Source of the DNA: Diphasiastrum complanatum
Lineage: Eukaryota; Streptophyta; Lycopodiopsida; Lycopodiales; Lycopodiaceae
Length of the DNA stretch: 64,000 nt
Assembly: GCA_029204225.1 (NCBI GenBank)
Contig: CM055100.1
Span: forward strand, 64,513,592-64,577,591
Reading direction: 5' to 3'
Part shown: piece after piece, positions 23,317 to 34,152 of the stretch
Layout: every line of letters starts with the position of its first letter
Position numbering within the stretch: the stretch's first letter is position 1
Translations under genes and position numbers: made by a program
The notes under the pieces: model-generated
Told to the model about the DNA's origin: nothing
Databases searched by the model: none
What the model saw: the letters and a program-made list of their open reading frames with translations, nothing else

Positions 23317-23587
23317 TTAGAATTAAAGTTAGAATCATTGTGTTACTGTACTGTGGGTCCTATCAGTGGATAAGGATCAGTTGGCCTCGCTACGAGGCAA
23401 GTCGACGGGACACGCATCCCACCAACGGCAACCTGGGTCATGCATGGGTTGCCTGAGTGAACAACTATATGTACAGTGTAATTTCCTTTCAAGAAATACA
23501 GTTGCTATGTGAGCTTGCTGAGGAGAGTGTTTTCTGTCTGTGTTACTGTGTAGCATGATCTGTGTTCCTGTGCAAAGCAAATTCTAA
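23317..23587 (+). repeat. 3' LTR of family A
   Basis: 271 bp, TTAGAATT...AATTCTAA, preceded by a purine tract. It is immediately followed by the family B pol fragment. Confidence 0.92.
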
Positions 23588-25227
23588 GTTGAAGATCATC
23601 AAGACTTGTTGGGGTCGAGATTTGAGGAGGAGACTCCTCGGGTTCACACACCTAGGAGAACTTCTAGAGAAAGATCTGAGCCTAAGAGGCTTTACTATGA
23701 TGACAAAGGCAAGCAAGTGGAGCTTGATTCCACCCATTTTGTATATTTCATCTCTCATGAAGAGCCAAAGGATGTTGAAGAGGCACTCAATACCAAGGAG
23801 TGGTATGATGTCATGAAGCAAGAGTATGAAGTCTTGATGATCAACAACACTTGGGAGCTTGTGGATCCTCCATCCAACAAGCACATCATTGGATCCAAGT
23901 GCGTATTTCGAATCAAGTAAAATCATGATGGCACTATTCACAAGAACAAGGCAAGATTATGTGCCAAGGGATTTGCTCAAATCCATGGAATTAATTATGA
24001 GGAGACCTTTGCACCCGTGGCAAAGATGGTGACCATAAGGATTCTTATCTCTTTGCTACTTATTTCAAGTGGAAGGTGTTCCAATTAGATGTTTCCAATG
24101 CATTTCTCAATGGTTATCTTCAAGAGGAAATCTATATGGAGCAACCTCAAGGATTCATCAAGGATGAATCAAAAGTGTGCTTGCTTTTCAAAAGTCTTTA
24201 TGGACTCAAGCAAGCACCAAGATTTTGGTATGACAGACTCAACTCTTTTCTTTTCTCACTAGGATTCACTCTTAGTGACTATGATCCTTCCATGTATGTC
24301 AAGTTTATTGCTAGTGATATTGTTATCCTTCTCATTTATGTAGATGACATTATCCTATGTGGAAGTTGTATCAAATTGATTGAAGAAACCAAAATTGCAC
24401 TTGGAAAAGAGTTTAGAATGCAAGATCTAGGAGAGATCCATTACATACTAGGCCTAGAGATTGACTTTCATGATTATTATGCTTTTATCTGTCAATCTAG
24501 ATATGCTCTTGCTATGTTGAAAAAGTTTCATATGAAGAATGTAAGGGTATTGACACACCTATAGAGCACATTGTAAAAGATCGTAATAAAGGTGATGAAA
24601 GATCCTTCAAGGACATCACACTTTTTAGGAGTCTTATTGGCTCCAAAAATTCAACATTGGAAGATGGCCAAGAGGGTGCTAAGGTATATATCTTCATCAC
24701 ATGATTATGGTCTACTCTACAAAAGTGAAGATCTATCTATCATTGGCTACTCGGATTCGGACTTTGCAAGTGACAAGGTGGATCGAAAGTCTACAAGTGC
24801 ATATACTATCTTTTTTGGAGGAAATCTCATATTTTGGCTTTCCAAAAAGCAAGATACTATCTCTCTTTCTTCTTGTGAGGCCGAGTATAAAGCACTCACT
24901 ACATTGACAAAAGAAGTGCTTTGGATCAAGAGGATTTAATTGGAGCTAAAGTGCATCAAAGAAGAGGAGCTACCATTGTTATATTGTGATAATATCTCGG
25001 CCCAAGCACTTGCAAATAATCCAATTTTTCATGCAAGAAGCAAGCATATAAAAGTGGCACACCACTTTGTGGGAGAGAAGCTTATTGGAGGAGAGATCCA
25101 TTTGGAGCATATTGATTCATCATCTTGTATTGCCGATCTACTCACCAGACCTCTACTCAAGAGTTCCTTCATCAAACATAGATCCAATCTAGGAATGATT
25201 CCAAGATCAATGTTTTTCAAAGATTAG
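23588..25227 (+). pseudogene. Family B copia reverse transcriptase-RNase H (5'-truncated)
   Basis: Begins abruptly in the integrase-RT linker (RRTSRERSEPKRLYYDDKGKQVE) and runs through RT: EEALNTKEWYDVMKQEYE, KARLCAKGFAQ..G.NYEETFAPVAKM, FQLDVSNAFLNGYLQEEIYM, KSLYGLKQAPRFWY and YVDDIIL. It ends in RNase H (GYSDSDFASDKVDRKST, CEAEYKALTTLTKE, HARSKHIKVAHHFV). At least four breaks are visible: TAA at 23918, frameshift near 24050, stop at 24562 and TAA at 24937. A different copia lineage from A. Its linker resembles that of family H at 29460-29600. Gag, protease and integrase are absent, cut off at the family A boundary. Confidence 0.9.
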
Positions 25228-25241
25228 ATATCTTTTTAGAG

Positions 25242-25859
25242 TGTGAAAATTATAAAAAGCTATCTATCTTAGTCTTAGGGTTTTTCATAAGATTTTTGTG
25301 TCAAGCTACTTTATGTAGAGTTGTGATTGGGCCAAAAATTGGCACAGATGGCAAATTGACAATATCCACATGTAAAGCCTCTATTGCGCCAAAAGTGAAT
25401 CATGATGTAATCTTGAGCTAGGTAGGCATATGAATAGGGTCTTGACACTTGTGACAATGTAATTTGAAGAATGATGAAGTCAAAGAGTCGGCCTTCGCCA
25501 AGGGGTCCAATAGGAATCAAGAGATCCACTATAGAGGTCCAATACAATTAAGGAGACTATGAATAGGGGTCCAATAGAATTGAAGAAGCTATGATTAGGG
25601 GTCCAATAGAATGCAAGAGGCTATGATTAGGGGTACAATAACATGAAAGGAGGGATCTTCACACACTCTATATGTACTTCTCCTTATGATCATTAATTAA
25701 GTAGAGTTTTTGAGTCACTTTTTGGTGAGATTTGCTTGTTGTCTCTTCTCTCTCTACACAAGCTGGAATTAGCTCTATTCACTCTCTACCCGAGGAAAGG
25801 AGCTTAATTTTCCTTTGTTTTTTCAAGAAGCTTTTCTCTTCATGTGTATGAACTTTGAC
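25242..25859 (+). mobile_element. 3' LTR of family B (3'-truncated)
   Basis: Starts at TGTGAAAATTATAAAAAGC, 14 bases after the RNase H stop, and is matched in reverse orientation at 28333-28957. It holds a 32-bp tandem repeat at 25504-25640. The last ~45 bases seen in the reversed copy are missing because a family A LTR begins at 25860. Confidence 0.85.
25504..25640 (+). repeat. 32-bp minisatellite inside the B LTR
   Basis: Units start with ggtccaat at 25504, 25536, 25568 and 25600, and ggtacaat at 25632, an exact 32-base period. The reversed B LTR carries the same array at about 28560-28690. Confidence 0.9.
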
Positions 25860-26410
25860 TTAGAATTTGCTTTGCACATGAACACAGATCATGCTACTCA
25901 GTAACACAGACAGAAAACACTCTCCACTGCAAGCTCACATAGCAACTGTATTTCTCAAAATTAAATTACATTGTACATATAGTTGTTCACTCAGGCAACC
26001 CATGCATGACCCAGGTTGCCGTTGGCGGGACGCGTGTCCCGTCGACTTGCCTCGTGGCGAGGCCAACTGATTCTTATCCACTGATAGGACCCACAGTACA
26101 GTAGCACAGTGATTCTACTTTAATTCTAACTCGTGGTAAACCATCATGCTTCCTATAAATCAAGCCATAGTCTGAAGTGCCTTTCACATAACGCAAAATG
26201 CGTTTAGCTGCCTTCCACTGCGTCTCTGTAGGTGCTGCCATAAACTGACTTACAATGCCAACAGCATAGCATATATCTGGTCTAGTTGTGGTAAGGTAAA
26301 TCAAGCTCCCTACTAACTGCCTATACAGCGTAGCATCAAATGGCTGTGACTCATCAAGCTTAGAAAGCTTTTTACCTGGTTCAATGGGAGTATTCACTAG
26401 TTTGTAGTGA
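25860..26410 (-). mobile_element. Family A LTR plus RT fragment, internally deleted
   Basis: The LTR is 25860-26129 on the minus strand (TTAGAATT to AATTCTAA). Directly joined to it, with the entire RNase H and polypurine region deleted, is the family A reverse-transcriptase C-terminus (VNTPIEPGKKLSKLDES, RQLVGSLIYLTTTRPDICYAVG, KRILRYVKGTSDYGLI), corresponding to 22510-22790. The reading frame runs from the RT remnant into the LTR. It is a deletion derivative, not a functional gene. Confidence 0.88.
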
Positions 26411-26600
26411 TCTTGCTTGCATTGAGGAGGAGCATCAAAAGGAGGAAGATCTTGAGGATCAGCCTCAAAGCATGAGAGTTCCAAGGGAGCCCTCAATGAC
26501 AATGGCCGAGTCATCAAATTGCATGCAAATTGTCCATTCAAGTGTGCATCTTGCAAGGGTGGTGAACATTGGAGAGTACCAAAACTTGTGTCTAAAAAGT
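26411..26600 (-). other. Unidentified sequence fused to the A fragment
   Basis: The minus-strand frame that enters the A fragment starts upstream with about 50 residues not found in element A (FEADPQDLPPFDAPPQ region). I do not recognise it. It may be captured host sequence, part of another element, or accidental open frame. Confidence 0.4.
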
Positions 26601-26778
26601 AAGAATGGTTAACATTAAACTACATAGTACAATCCCACATTCTCACAAAGCATGAAAAATAAAAGACAAAATAATAATACATTTGCAAGCAACTCAAAGA
26701 CACATTTGCCTTTCAAAGAAAGGCAAAAATATTTCACAAAAGTGCTAAATAAAAAACAAACTTTGAAATTGCTACTTT

Positions 26779-27631
26779 TTGGAAAGTAGTAGTACACATG
26801 AGGTGACTTGTTTCTTACCTTTAAGATTCATGGTGTTTATTACTTTGTATGACAAGACAATGAAATGGGATGCTTTGAAAACTAAACTTGTTGTTGATAA
26901 AGCAATTTCATTGGATAACTATTTTTGTAATAGTTTGAATAGAGTCATAAAAGATGAAACATCATTTGCTTTGGAAATTTTTGTGTCCACATGCTTTGTG
27001 CATGATCATTCCAATGTAAGGACCAAAGATTATCCTATTTCAATGATAGGAATAATGATAGTGTTTTGCTCTTCAAGTAGAGATTGAAGAATCTACTTGT
27101 TTTCCACCAAAGAATCTGTCAATGGTGGAAATGTGATCTTTCAAGAGTGGAAGATTTGTAAACTTGAAGAAGCACCTTTGGATCACCACATTATTCAATT
27201 CATTGGTGTTTTGGAGTCAAGTCAAGTGGAGGATCAAGCTCAAGACCCGAGGACTCCAAGAAGAATCTTGAGTATCAAAATGGAGCCATCAAGGCTCAAT
27301 CATATGGATCAAGCAAGGCAAGGTGTCTTTGGCAACGTTATGCATGCACTTAATAGTTTTATTGATGTATCTTCAAGTGCACAAAATGCCTTGGAATCCA
27401 TGTCTCGGCATGACGTATAGTTTTTGAAGTGTGCTACATGTATATAGACACATTTGTGGAACATCTTGTAAGGGATCCTCTAAGAGGTGGTGAAAGATCC
27501 TTCATGGACATCATTCTCTATTGGAGTCTCAAAAGTTCCTTCTTTGTAGGTGGATTTTTTAGACACTTTTAAAAGCTTTCATTCATCTATCAAGAGAGTT
27601 GTAAATAGATCAAGCTAAATTTGAGGAGGAG
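26779..27631 (+). pseudogene. Family C internal region with degenerate copia sequence
   Basis: This stretch ends in a purine-rich tract (tttgaggagga) directly before the family C LTR, so it is the 3' internal part of a plus-strand element. Near 27450-27540 a broken frame reads VRDPLRGGERSFMDIILYWSLKS, matching the RT C-terminal HIVKDRNKGDERSFKDITLFRSLIGS region of family B. Upstream frames at 26779-27087 and 27097-27420 are open for about 100 residues each and unrecognised. The element's 5' end is missing. Confidence 0.55.
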
Positions 27632-28332
27632 TGTGAAGAATTGCCAAAAATTGGCAAATCTAGCTTGATCAAAAACCATGTAGAATAGTGTAAATTGTGT
27701 ACACAAGTGGATCCCACACCTGTGAGGCTGTAATGCCACATGGGAAACCCATCCTAATGTAGGTTAGGTCAAGTCAAGAGAGTTGGTCATGTCTATTTGG
27801 TGGTCATCCCTACTTTATAGGACTTACACCTAAGTTTAAGGTGAAAATTTGACCAACTAGCTACCTACCAAGCATGACTCTAGAAAATAGACTAGGGTTT
27901 CATTTTAGGTCAAGGAGAGTGAGTTAACTTCCTTATTACATGCTGGAAATCCACCTAACTTCAAGAAGGAAGTCGAATTTGCTATGTATTCCCTCTCTCC
28001 ATAGTGAGAAGATAGAAAATTTTTGGAGCTCATTGGCAATCTCAAGCTAGTTCACTATGTACATTGAGTTTTTGTGATCCAAATGAAACCAAATCAATTT
28101 CTACTTGTTTATCAGGTTGAAGGCCATACTACAGACTGTAGTACACACGTGTGGGCTCAGATTTCAATGTTTATTAATGCTTTTGATCGTTAATGCTTGT
28201 TGTTTGTCAAATTGCCAATCTAGATCAACTTTTTTGTGTCTAGTTTTTTGATAGATTGTTAAGCAAGCATCCAATCACTCTTGTGGATCTTTTGTAGATC
28301 CGTTTATGGTTCTAAAGTACAGTACTTTCACA
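27632..28332 (+). mobile_element. LTR of family C, copy 1 (701 bp)
   Basis: Bounded by TGTGAAGA and CTTTCACA and preceded by a purine tract, so it is a 3' LTR. Its 27684-28332 part is almost identical to 35140-35788 (about 2% difference by eye over 649 bases). It contains a CACACGTGTG palindrome at 28144-28153 next to a near-palindromic 'tactacagactgtagta'. Confidence 0.85.
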
Positions 28333-28957
28333 CTAGATCAAAAAGCAAGGCATAGAGGCAATAGTTGATAACCAAAGTTCATACACATCAAGAGAAAAGC
28401 TTCTTGAAAAAACAAAGAAAAATTAAGCTCCTCTTCTCGGGTAGAAAGAGAATAGAGCTAATTCCAACTCGTGTAGAAGAGACAACAAGCAAATCTCACC
28501 AAAAAGTTTGACTCAAAAACTCAACTTAATTAATGATCATGGAGAAGTACATTTAGAGTGTGTGAAGATCACCCCTAATCATAGCCTCTTGCATTCTATT
28601 GGACCCCTAATCATAGCTTCTTCAATTCTATTGGACCCCTAATCATAGCCTCCTTAATTCTATTGGACCTCTAAAGTGGTTCTCTTGATTCCTAGTGGAC
28701 CCCTTGACCAAGGCCGACTCTTTGACTTCATCATTCTTCAAATTACATTGTCACAAGTGTCAAGACCCTATTCATATGACTACCTAGCTCGAGATTACAT
28801 CATGATTCACTTTTGGCTCAATAGAGGCATTACATGGCCAATTTGCCATCTATGCCAATTTTTGGCCCAATCACAACTCTACATAAAGTAGCTTGACACA
28901 AAAACTTGATGAAACCCCTAAGACTAATAAGATTGATAGCTTTTTATAATTTTCACA
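28333..28957 (-). mobile_element. LTR of family B, reversed copy
   Basis: Reverse complement of the family B LTR. Reading on the minus strand it begins TGTGAAAATTATAAAAAGC at 28957 and includes the 32-bp repeat array. Its other end abuts the family C LTR with no inverted repeat of its own, so it is probably truncated there. The frame at 28676-28891 is LTR sequence. Confidence 0.82.
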
Positions 28958-29040
28958 ATTTTGCACTATTTATAGCAACATTGCATAGAATTGCAACATT
29001 AAAACATTAGCATGATATTTAGTGAATGTACGTGCTGCAG

Positions 29041-29660
29041 TTATCTCTTAGCTCTACCAAACACCACTGAGTTAAATAATGAGCGAGATTGGTGGGATCA
29101 ATACATCCTAAGTCATTTTGGGATGAAGCTTTGATGTGTGCTAACTTTGTTTGCACTAGGTATTTAAATGAAGACTTGGATGGTAAGAGTTAATTTGAGG
29201 TTCTTTTTGGTAAGAAGCCAAGGTTGGAGCATTTGAAAATCTTTGGTAGTACTTGCTATGTCAGCTCAATTTTTGGATTCTTGAAGGGAATCTTTGTTGG
29301 CTATAGTGAAGTAAGGGAAGCTTATAGGGTTTACATTCCTAAGTTAAAGAGAATTCACATTTCTAATGATGTTGTCTTTGAAGAGGAGAATGTGGATAAG
29401 CTTGTGTTGTTGATGTTAATCAATCTAATATTTTTGGTGGTGAGGATGATGGTTCTTTGGATGGTGATGCTGGAGACACCTCTCCAAGTGAAGTTCTAAG
29501 GAGATCCTTAAGGAAACGACAAAAGCCATCTAGGCTTACATATGATGAGAAGGGTAAGCAAGTTGAACGTACAAACTTAGCTTTACTCACATATTTTGGT
29601 GAATCTTCGATGATGCTATACAAGTGGATGGTGTTTTTTTTATGGATTGGAAGCAACTAA
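29041..29660 (+). pseudogene. Family H copia integrase C-terminus and linker
   Basis: Begins within the integrase C-terminal domain: FEVLFGKKPRLEHLKIFGSTCYV, LKGIFVGYSE, AYRVYIPKLKRIHISNDVVFEEE. It continues into the integrase-RT linker (RRSLRKRQKPSRLTYDEKGKQVE), which resembles family B. A stop near 29190 and a frameshift near 29410 disrupt it. No RT follows; instead the sequence passes into a region shared with the element G open frame. Confidence 0.8.
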
Positions 29661-30482
29661 TGGATCTGGAAAAGAAGTTTTGTTCAATGACTTTGATGGT
29701 TAAGTGGAAGATCAAGAGGTTGATCTCAAAGGGCTTCAACAACACAAAAGAAAAAGGTAGCAATTTGGAGCTAGTCAAGAGCATGAAAGGGAAGTCAAGT
29801 GGCAAAGGCACTTTGGATCTGTTTTTGCTGGTGTTTGAAGAGTCAAGTAAGGTCAAGGGAGAAACAAGGAAGTGTTTTTTGAGTTTACTTTACTTGTTTT
29901 GTCTTATGTTTGAGCAATTTCATGTGAATGTATGCAAATTTTCAAGATATGGTGAAACTAGTTACATTGTTTTGAATCATTTTGTTGTTGGATTTGTTCT
30001 AGCATTCTTGGCTGATTTTGATGATGGAAATGAAACTAAGGGAGGCTCATTATATCACTCATTCATGGTCAAGTCATCAAGTGATGATGATATCTTATGG
30101 CAAGATGGATGGAGGCTCATTCATGGATTTTCATGGTGGAGACATATCTAGGAAGGGCAAAGGTGGACGATACATGCAAGAAAATGGTTCACTCACATTT
30201 ATTGCCTGGTTGTTGTTATTTTCCAGAGATATCAAAGGTGGAAGCATGGAGAAATTTATTCATTATGATACTATGTTACATTCTATGATGGTTTATCATC
30301 TTGATATGTAAAATTGATGTAATAAATAATGAAGCATCTAGGATGGACAATATTATCTATATCAATTATGAAAGCTATTATAAAACCATAGAAAGGAGGT
30401 CCATTCTTAGAATGGACCATTCTTAGAATGGAGAGCATTCTTAAAATGGATCAAAGTTGTGTGGTAAAACTAGTTGAAGGAG
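29661..30482 (+). pseudogene. Family H copy of the element G C-terminal region
   Basis: Across several frames this reads segments matching the C-terminal ~320 residues of the element G protein in the same order. Matches are DQEVDL; LVKS.K....G.G.LDLFL.V.E.SSKV; RKC.L.L..L..LM.E...VNV.K.S; CCYF.E....WRN...ILC; KIDV.N.EAS.MD.IIYINY; and finally VVKL right before the LTR. A frameshift near 29756 and later stops break it. Conservation at amino-acid level after the frameshift suggests that it was once coding. Function unknown. It sits where RT and RNase H would normally be. Confidence 0.75.
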
Positions 30483-31142
30483 TGTGAAAAATGTCAACTA
30501 GTTTAGTTGGTTTAATTTGGCAATTTGGAAGCCAAAGTGAAATTTCAACTTAGAGATACATTTCTTAATGTCAATAAGGCCTAGAAATAGTATCCATACT
30601 ATTTTTAACAGTTATATAAGTGGATAAGGTCAAATTTGGACCTACTTCTATTGGCTAGTTGAGATACATTGCATTTAGTCACTAAAAACTAGGTTTTTGG
30701 TAAAGTACCTAGAAATTGCCATTTTAGGGCAAGTTTAGGGAAATTGGCCAAGTGACATTATGGCTATTAAAAATAGTTGTACCATCATGGAGAAATCATC
30801 TTGTTGTTCTCATTTTATGTGAGAACTTTCCTCTTTTGATTCTATGTCCATCTCTTTCATATTTCTCATGATATCTTGAGTTCTAGTGTATAGAATGTGA
30901 ATTTTCTTGTTGTACTTGGATCCACACGTGTGTTGTTGTACGAATAGGGACAATACTAATTTTTAGTGATTATGATCAGACCTTCACGTATTTCCAAGTT
31001 CTAGCATGATAGATGCAAGATATCTAGCTTGTAAATGAATCTAGATGTGCACCAATTTTGTAAATGAATCTAGATGTGCACCCAATTTTGCCTAAAGATC
31101 TAATGATCCATTAATCGTGTTTTGGATCTGATTTTTTTCACA
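30483..31142 (+). mobile_element. 3' LTR of family H (660 bp)
   Basis: TGTGAAAAATG at 30483 to TTTTTTCACA at 31142, preceded by a purine stretch (gttgaaggag). Length and ends resemble the element G LTR (647 bp, TGTGAAAATTG...TTTTTCACA), but the interior is mostly different. It contains CACACGTGTG at 30923-30932 and a TATATAAG at about 30612. Confidence 0.82.
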
Positions 31143-31189
31143 CAGGGATAGGGCATAGGGAGGCCACGCAGGGAGGGAGTGCACGTGCG

Positions 31190-31190
<1 letters not shown>

Positions 31191-31238
<48 letters not shown>

Positions 31239-31259
31239 CGACACGCTCGCGCACACACA

Positions 31260-31290
<31 letters not shown>

Positions 31291-31292
31291 CC
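31191..31292. repeat. (CT)n and (CA)n microsatellites
   Basis: A (TC)n run at about 31191-31236 and a (CA)n run at about 31253-31291. Frames through them on the minus strand are artefacts. Confidence 0.9.
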
Positions 31293-32905
31293 CATCGGCC
31301 GCCCACCATCGATGGGCACACTTCGCTGGTGAGATGGTAATGATTTTTGATAACCTCTACTGTGACAGGCCATGCCTTGTGAATGCCAATGCGTTGTCAT
31401 GGAGAACCGGTGCTTCTTGAGGGCTACCCATACTCAATGAAATCAATTATTTTGTAAGGAATATTGCTATGAGAAGGAAGTTTGCAGAAGTCCATATGGG
31501 TTTAAACATCTCTGATCTGATCCAGTAAAAATCTGCCACCTGTCCACTATGAGCCCAAATGACAATTACGAGAACGAAGTTTGCAGAAGTCCATATTGGT
31601 GCCACATTGCCATACTCAGAGTGTTTAGTATAATTCCTTGAACTTCCAAGTACGTTTACACACCATCATACAACAATGCCTACCTCTAGTTCGTTGGTCA
31701 CCATAGGTCTTGCCCGACTCTCTTCAATATTGTATTTATCCGATGGTGACCAAATCTGCAATCACTAATATGCTCAGAATTCAACAGTCTGAATTTTGGT
31801 AAGTAGGAGCAATCTAACGACTTATCTACAGCAAACAACAAACAGATTCATGAGGAGGTCCAAACTTGATCACTTATCAAAGCTCCTGGATTGGCTCAAC
31901 AGCCTCCTGCTTCTATCCGAAATGGGGAGAGGTCACTGCTCCTGCATTAATGGGTAACGCATTCTCTCACAAGTACCGAATCCTTGAATCGACTCTGATA
32001 GGTGTTATTTACAATCAAGTGGAAGGTTCTTAAGAGCTCCTTGTTCCTCCACGGAATGTGGGTTCTAGAGCAATGGATTCATGTCCTTTGCAGACGATTA
32101 TCTAGCATATATTTGGACATATTCTCCAAAGGAGATGTTAACTTCATGTGATAATCTGAATGTAGATAAAGAAAATAGTTCTTTGGAATTTTTGGCCCTT
32201 TGATGGGGGCAACAAGGCAGAAAGGAAAAGGTGATGAAGCTGGGATGGCAAAACCAGGATCTGTTGCGCTCATTGTATTTGGCATAAGCTTCACATTGGC
32301 TGCTACTCGGACGTGCTACTCCTGTTCCTATGGAGCGTCACAACAGTAATTCATTATACCTTCTTCGCTCATGACCACTTCAGCGAGCATGTAGCCAGAA
32401 TTGCCAGCAGTCCAGCATGGATCAATCAATACCTGCATCAATCATCAACAGTAAGGCAGCCAACGGGTGGTGCACGGATCTACCACTCTTCTCTCCCAAC
32501 TACAGGAGTAGGAGAGCGTTTCTAACACACACACACACACACACACACATTATTGCTATTTTTGGTGTGAAACCTAAAAAACTCAAAGTAAAAAAAACAC
32601 CTCTCTCTCTATCTATTTTTGGTGTGAAACCTAAAAAATCCTAAAACATAAAAAAAAGAGCCCTCTCAGCTCTCTATGTGATGCAAGCCTCTCTTTCTCT
32701 CTCTTGCCCTTTTATACTTTTATCTCTTTCTAAAAACTTCTCTTTCTATGAATTTCTAAAGACACATGTGTTGTCTCTCTACAAATTTTTAAATGCACTT
32801 CATTTTCAAGCATTTCAAATGCACTTAAAATGCCCTTCAAATAAGTTTTAGAGCAAACGTGGACTAATGAGGATAGACAAAACCCTTTTTGTCTATCATT
32901 GCCCA

Positions 32906-32956
<51 letters not shown>

Positions 32957-33388
32957 CCATTGGGGCTCCAGCAAATCCAGTGAGCCATTATTGTGGAGGG
33001 AAGAGCAATTTTTTAATATCCATTGGCAGAAAGGTGGCCCATATGGTTTTGTGAGAGGACAACCAAACGAGCTGAGCCCGCCGACCATCGAGATCTACAA
33101 TTGAGCCCTCCCCTTCCTAGTTGGGAGCGCGACCTCTCATTAAGTAGTGCACCGCAAATGCACCTCTGCTGCATAGGTCCCACACCATCCACTGGAAGAG
33201 AAATTTTTTTTCTCCCTTAGCCCCATTGATCACCATTGGTTGGAGTGGGGCCAGCACTGCAGGTGCCCGATGCACAACTTAATGAGAGCCACCTCGGATG
33301 AGATATAACATTCCGACATTCTTTTGTTTTACTCTGTCTTTTTGTTACATGAATGAGTAGCTCTCATAGTTTGGTATAAATAGTGGCA
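31293..33388. other. No gene recognised; further microsatellites
   Basis: Contains (AC)n at about 32525-32549, (TC)n at about 32910-32954, and a ~60-bp direct duplication 'tttttggtgtgaaacctaaaaaa' at about 32558 and 32615. The phrase 'gaagtttgcagaagtccatat' is repeated at about 31478 and 31578. Frames at 31092-31400, 32313-32644 and 32730-33104 are repeat-driven. No protein similarity seen. Confidence 0.5.
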
Positions 33389-33990
33389 CTAGAAAAGATT
33401 TGCATTTATCCTCATGGATTTAGCTCTTTCAAAAAGACTGATCTTCCTCTCTTTCACTCCATATAGAACCTTTGAGTTTGAAAGCTCCCTCTTGATCCCA
33501 TGTGCCACACAAACCTTTTTGAACTTTGTGGATAGGTCTTCATTTGCCAACTTTAAGCACTTGATCTTCATGTTGAAGTGACTCTCCACAACAATCTTGA
33601 ACTTGAGAGAAACATCAAATATGAAGTCCTCACTCTTTGGAAGATAAGTCCAACAATATCTACTAAAGTCATCAATGCAAGTCACAAACATCTTTGCTCC
33701 TCCATTACTGAAAGCACTAGTACAATGCAAATCCAAATGCACTAAATGAAAATGCATCGTAGACCTTGAGCTAGATCTAGAATAAGACAACCTTTGTGAC
33801 TTGGACATTGAACAAATCTCACCAACTTGCTTCTTTGCCTTCAAACCACCATGGTTAGAAACAACATATCCATCAAGTTTGTAGAGATCACCATGTCTCT
33901 TGCCTTGGGCAATCAAGACTTCATTCCTTTTGATCAAGCAAGAATCACCAACAAATATCGCTTTTCACTCTCTAAGATTTTCTCTCTCTA
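33389..33990 (-). pseudogene. Copia integrase fragment
   Basis: The minus-strand frame reads the pre-integrase region (GDLYKLDGYVV) and the integrase core (HLDLHCTSAFSNGGAKMFVTCIDDFSRYCWTYLPKSED, KFKIVVESHFNMKIKCLKL, KKVCVAHGIKRELS). DDE motifs are degraded (normally H.D.CGP and R.DNGGEY). Flanks show no LTR, so this is an isolated relic. Confidence 0.78.
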
Positions 33991-34152
33991 GAATTTATTG
34001 ATCCCCATGCTTCCTTCAATCATACCTAGATCGTGTGAGGTGGTTTCACGTCGATCCGAGCTCTCTAGACTTCGCTAGATCCGATCAATTTTCTTGAGCC
34101 ATAGGAACTTGGCATCGGTTGGTTTATGATTGCAGTGGCATCGAGAGCGACG

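Larger units (their letters stand above)
17545..23587 (+). mobile_element. Ty1/copia LTR retrotransposon, family A (6.04 kb, defective)
   Basis: Complete in structure: 271-bp LTRs at 17545-17815 and 23317-23587, PBS, long leader, gag, protease, integrase, reverse transcriptase and RNase H in copia order. LTR ends are TTAGAATT and AATTCTAA (the 5' copy has TCAGAATT). By eye the LTRs differ at about 15 of 271 positions, so the insertion is not recent. The five bases outside each LTR (aagag and gttga) are not a target duplication, which suggests recombination with the neighbouring A fragment. Frameshift and stop codons make it non-autonomous now. Confidence 0.93.

Noticed and set aside
25504-25640. 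Regularly spaced repeat resembling a CRISPR array
   Set aside because: The 32-bp units are contiguous with no unique spacers and lie inside an LTR of a plant retrotransposon.
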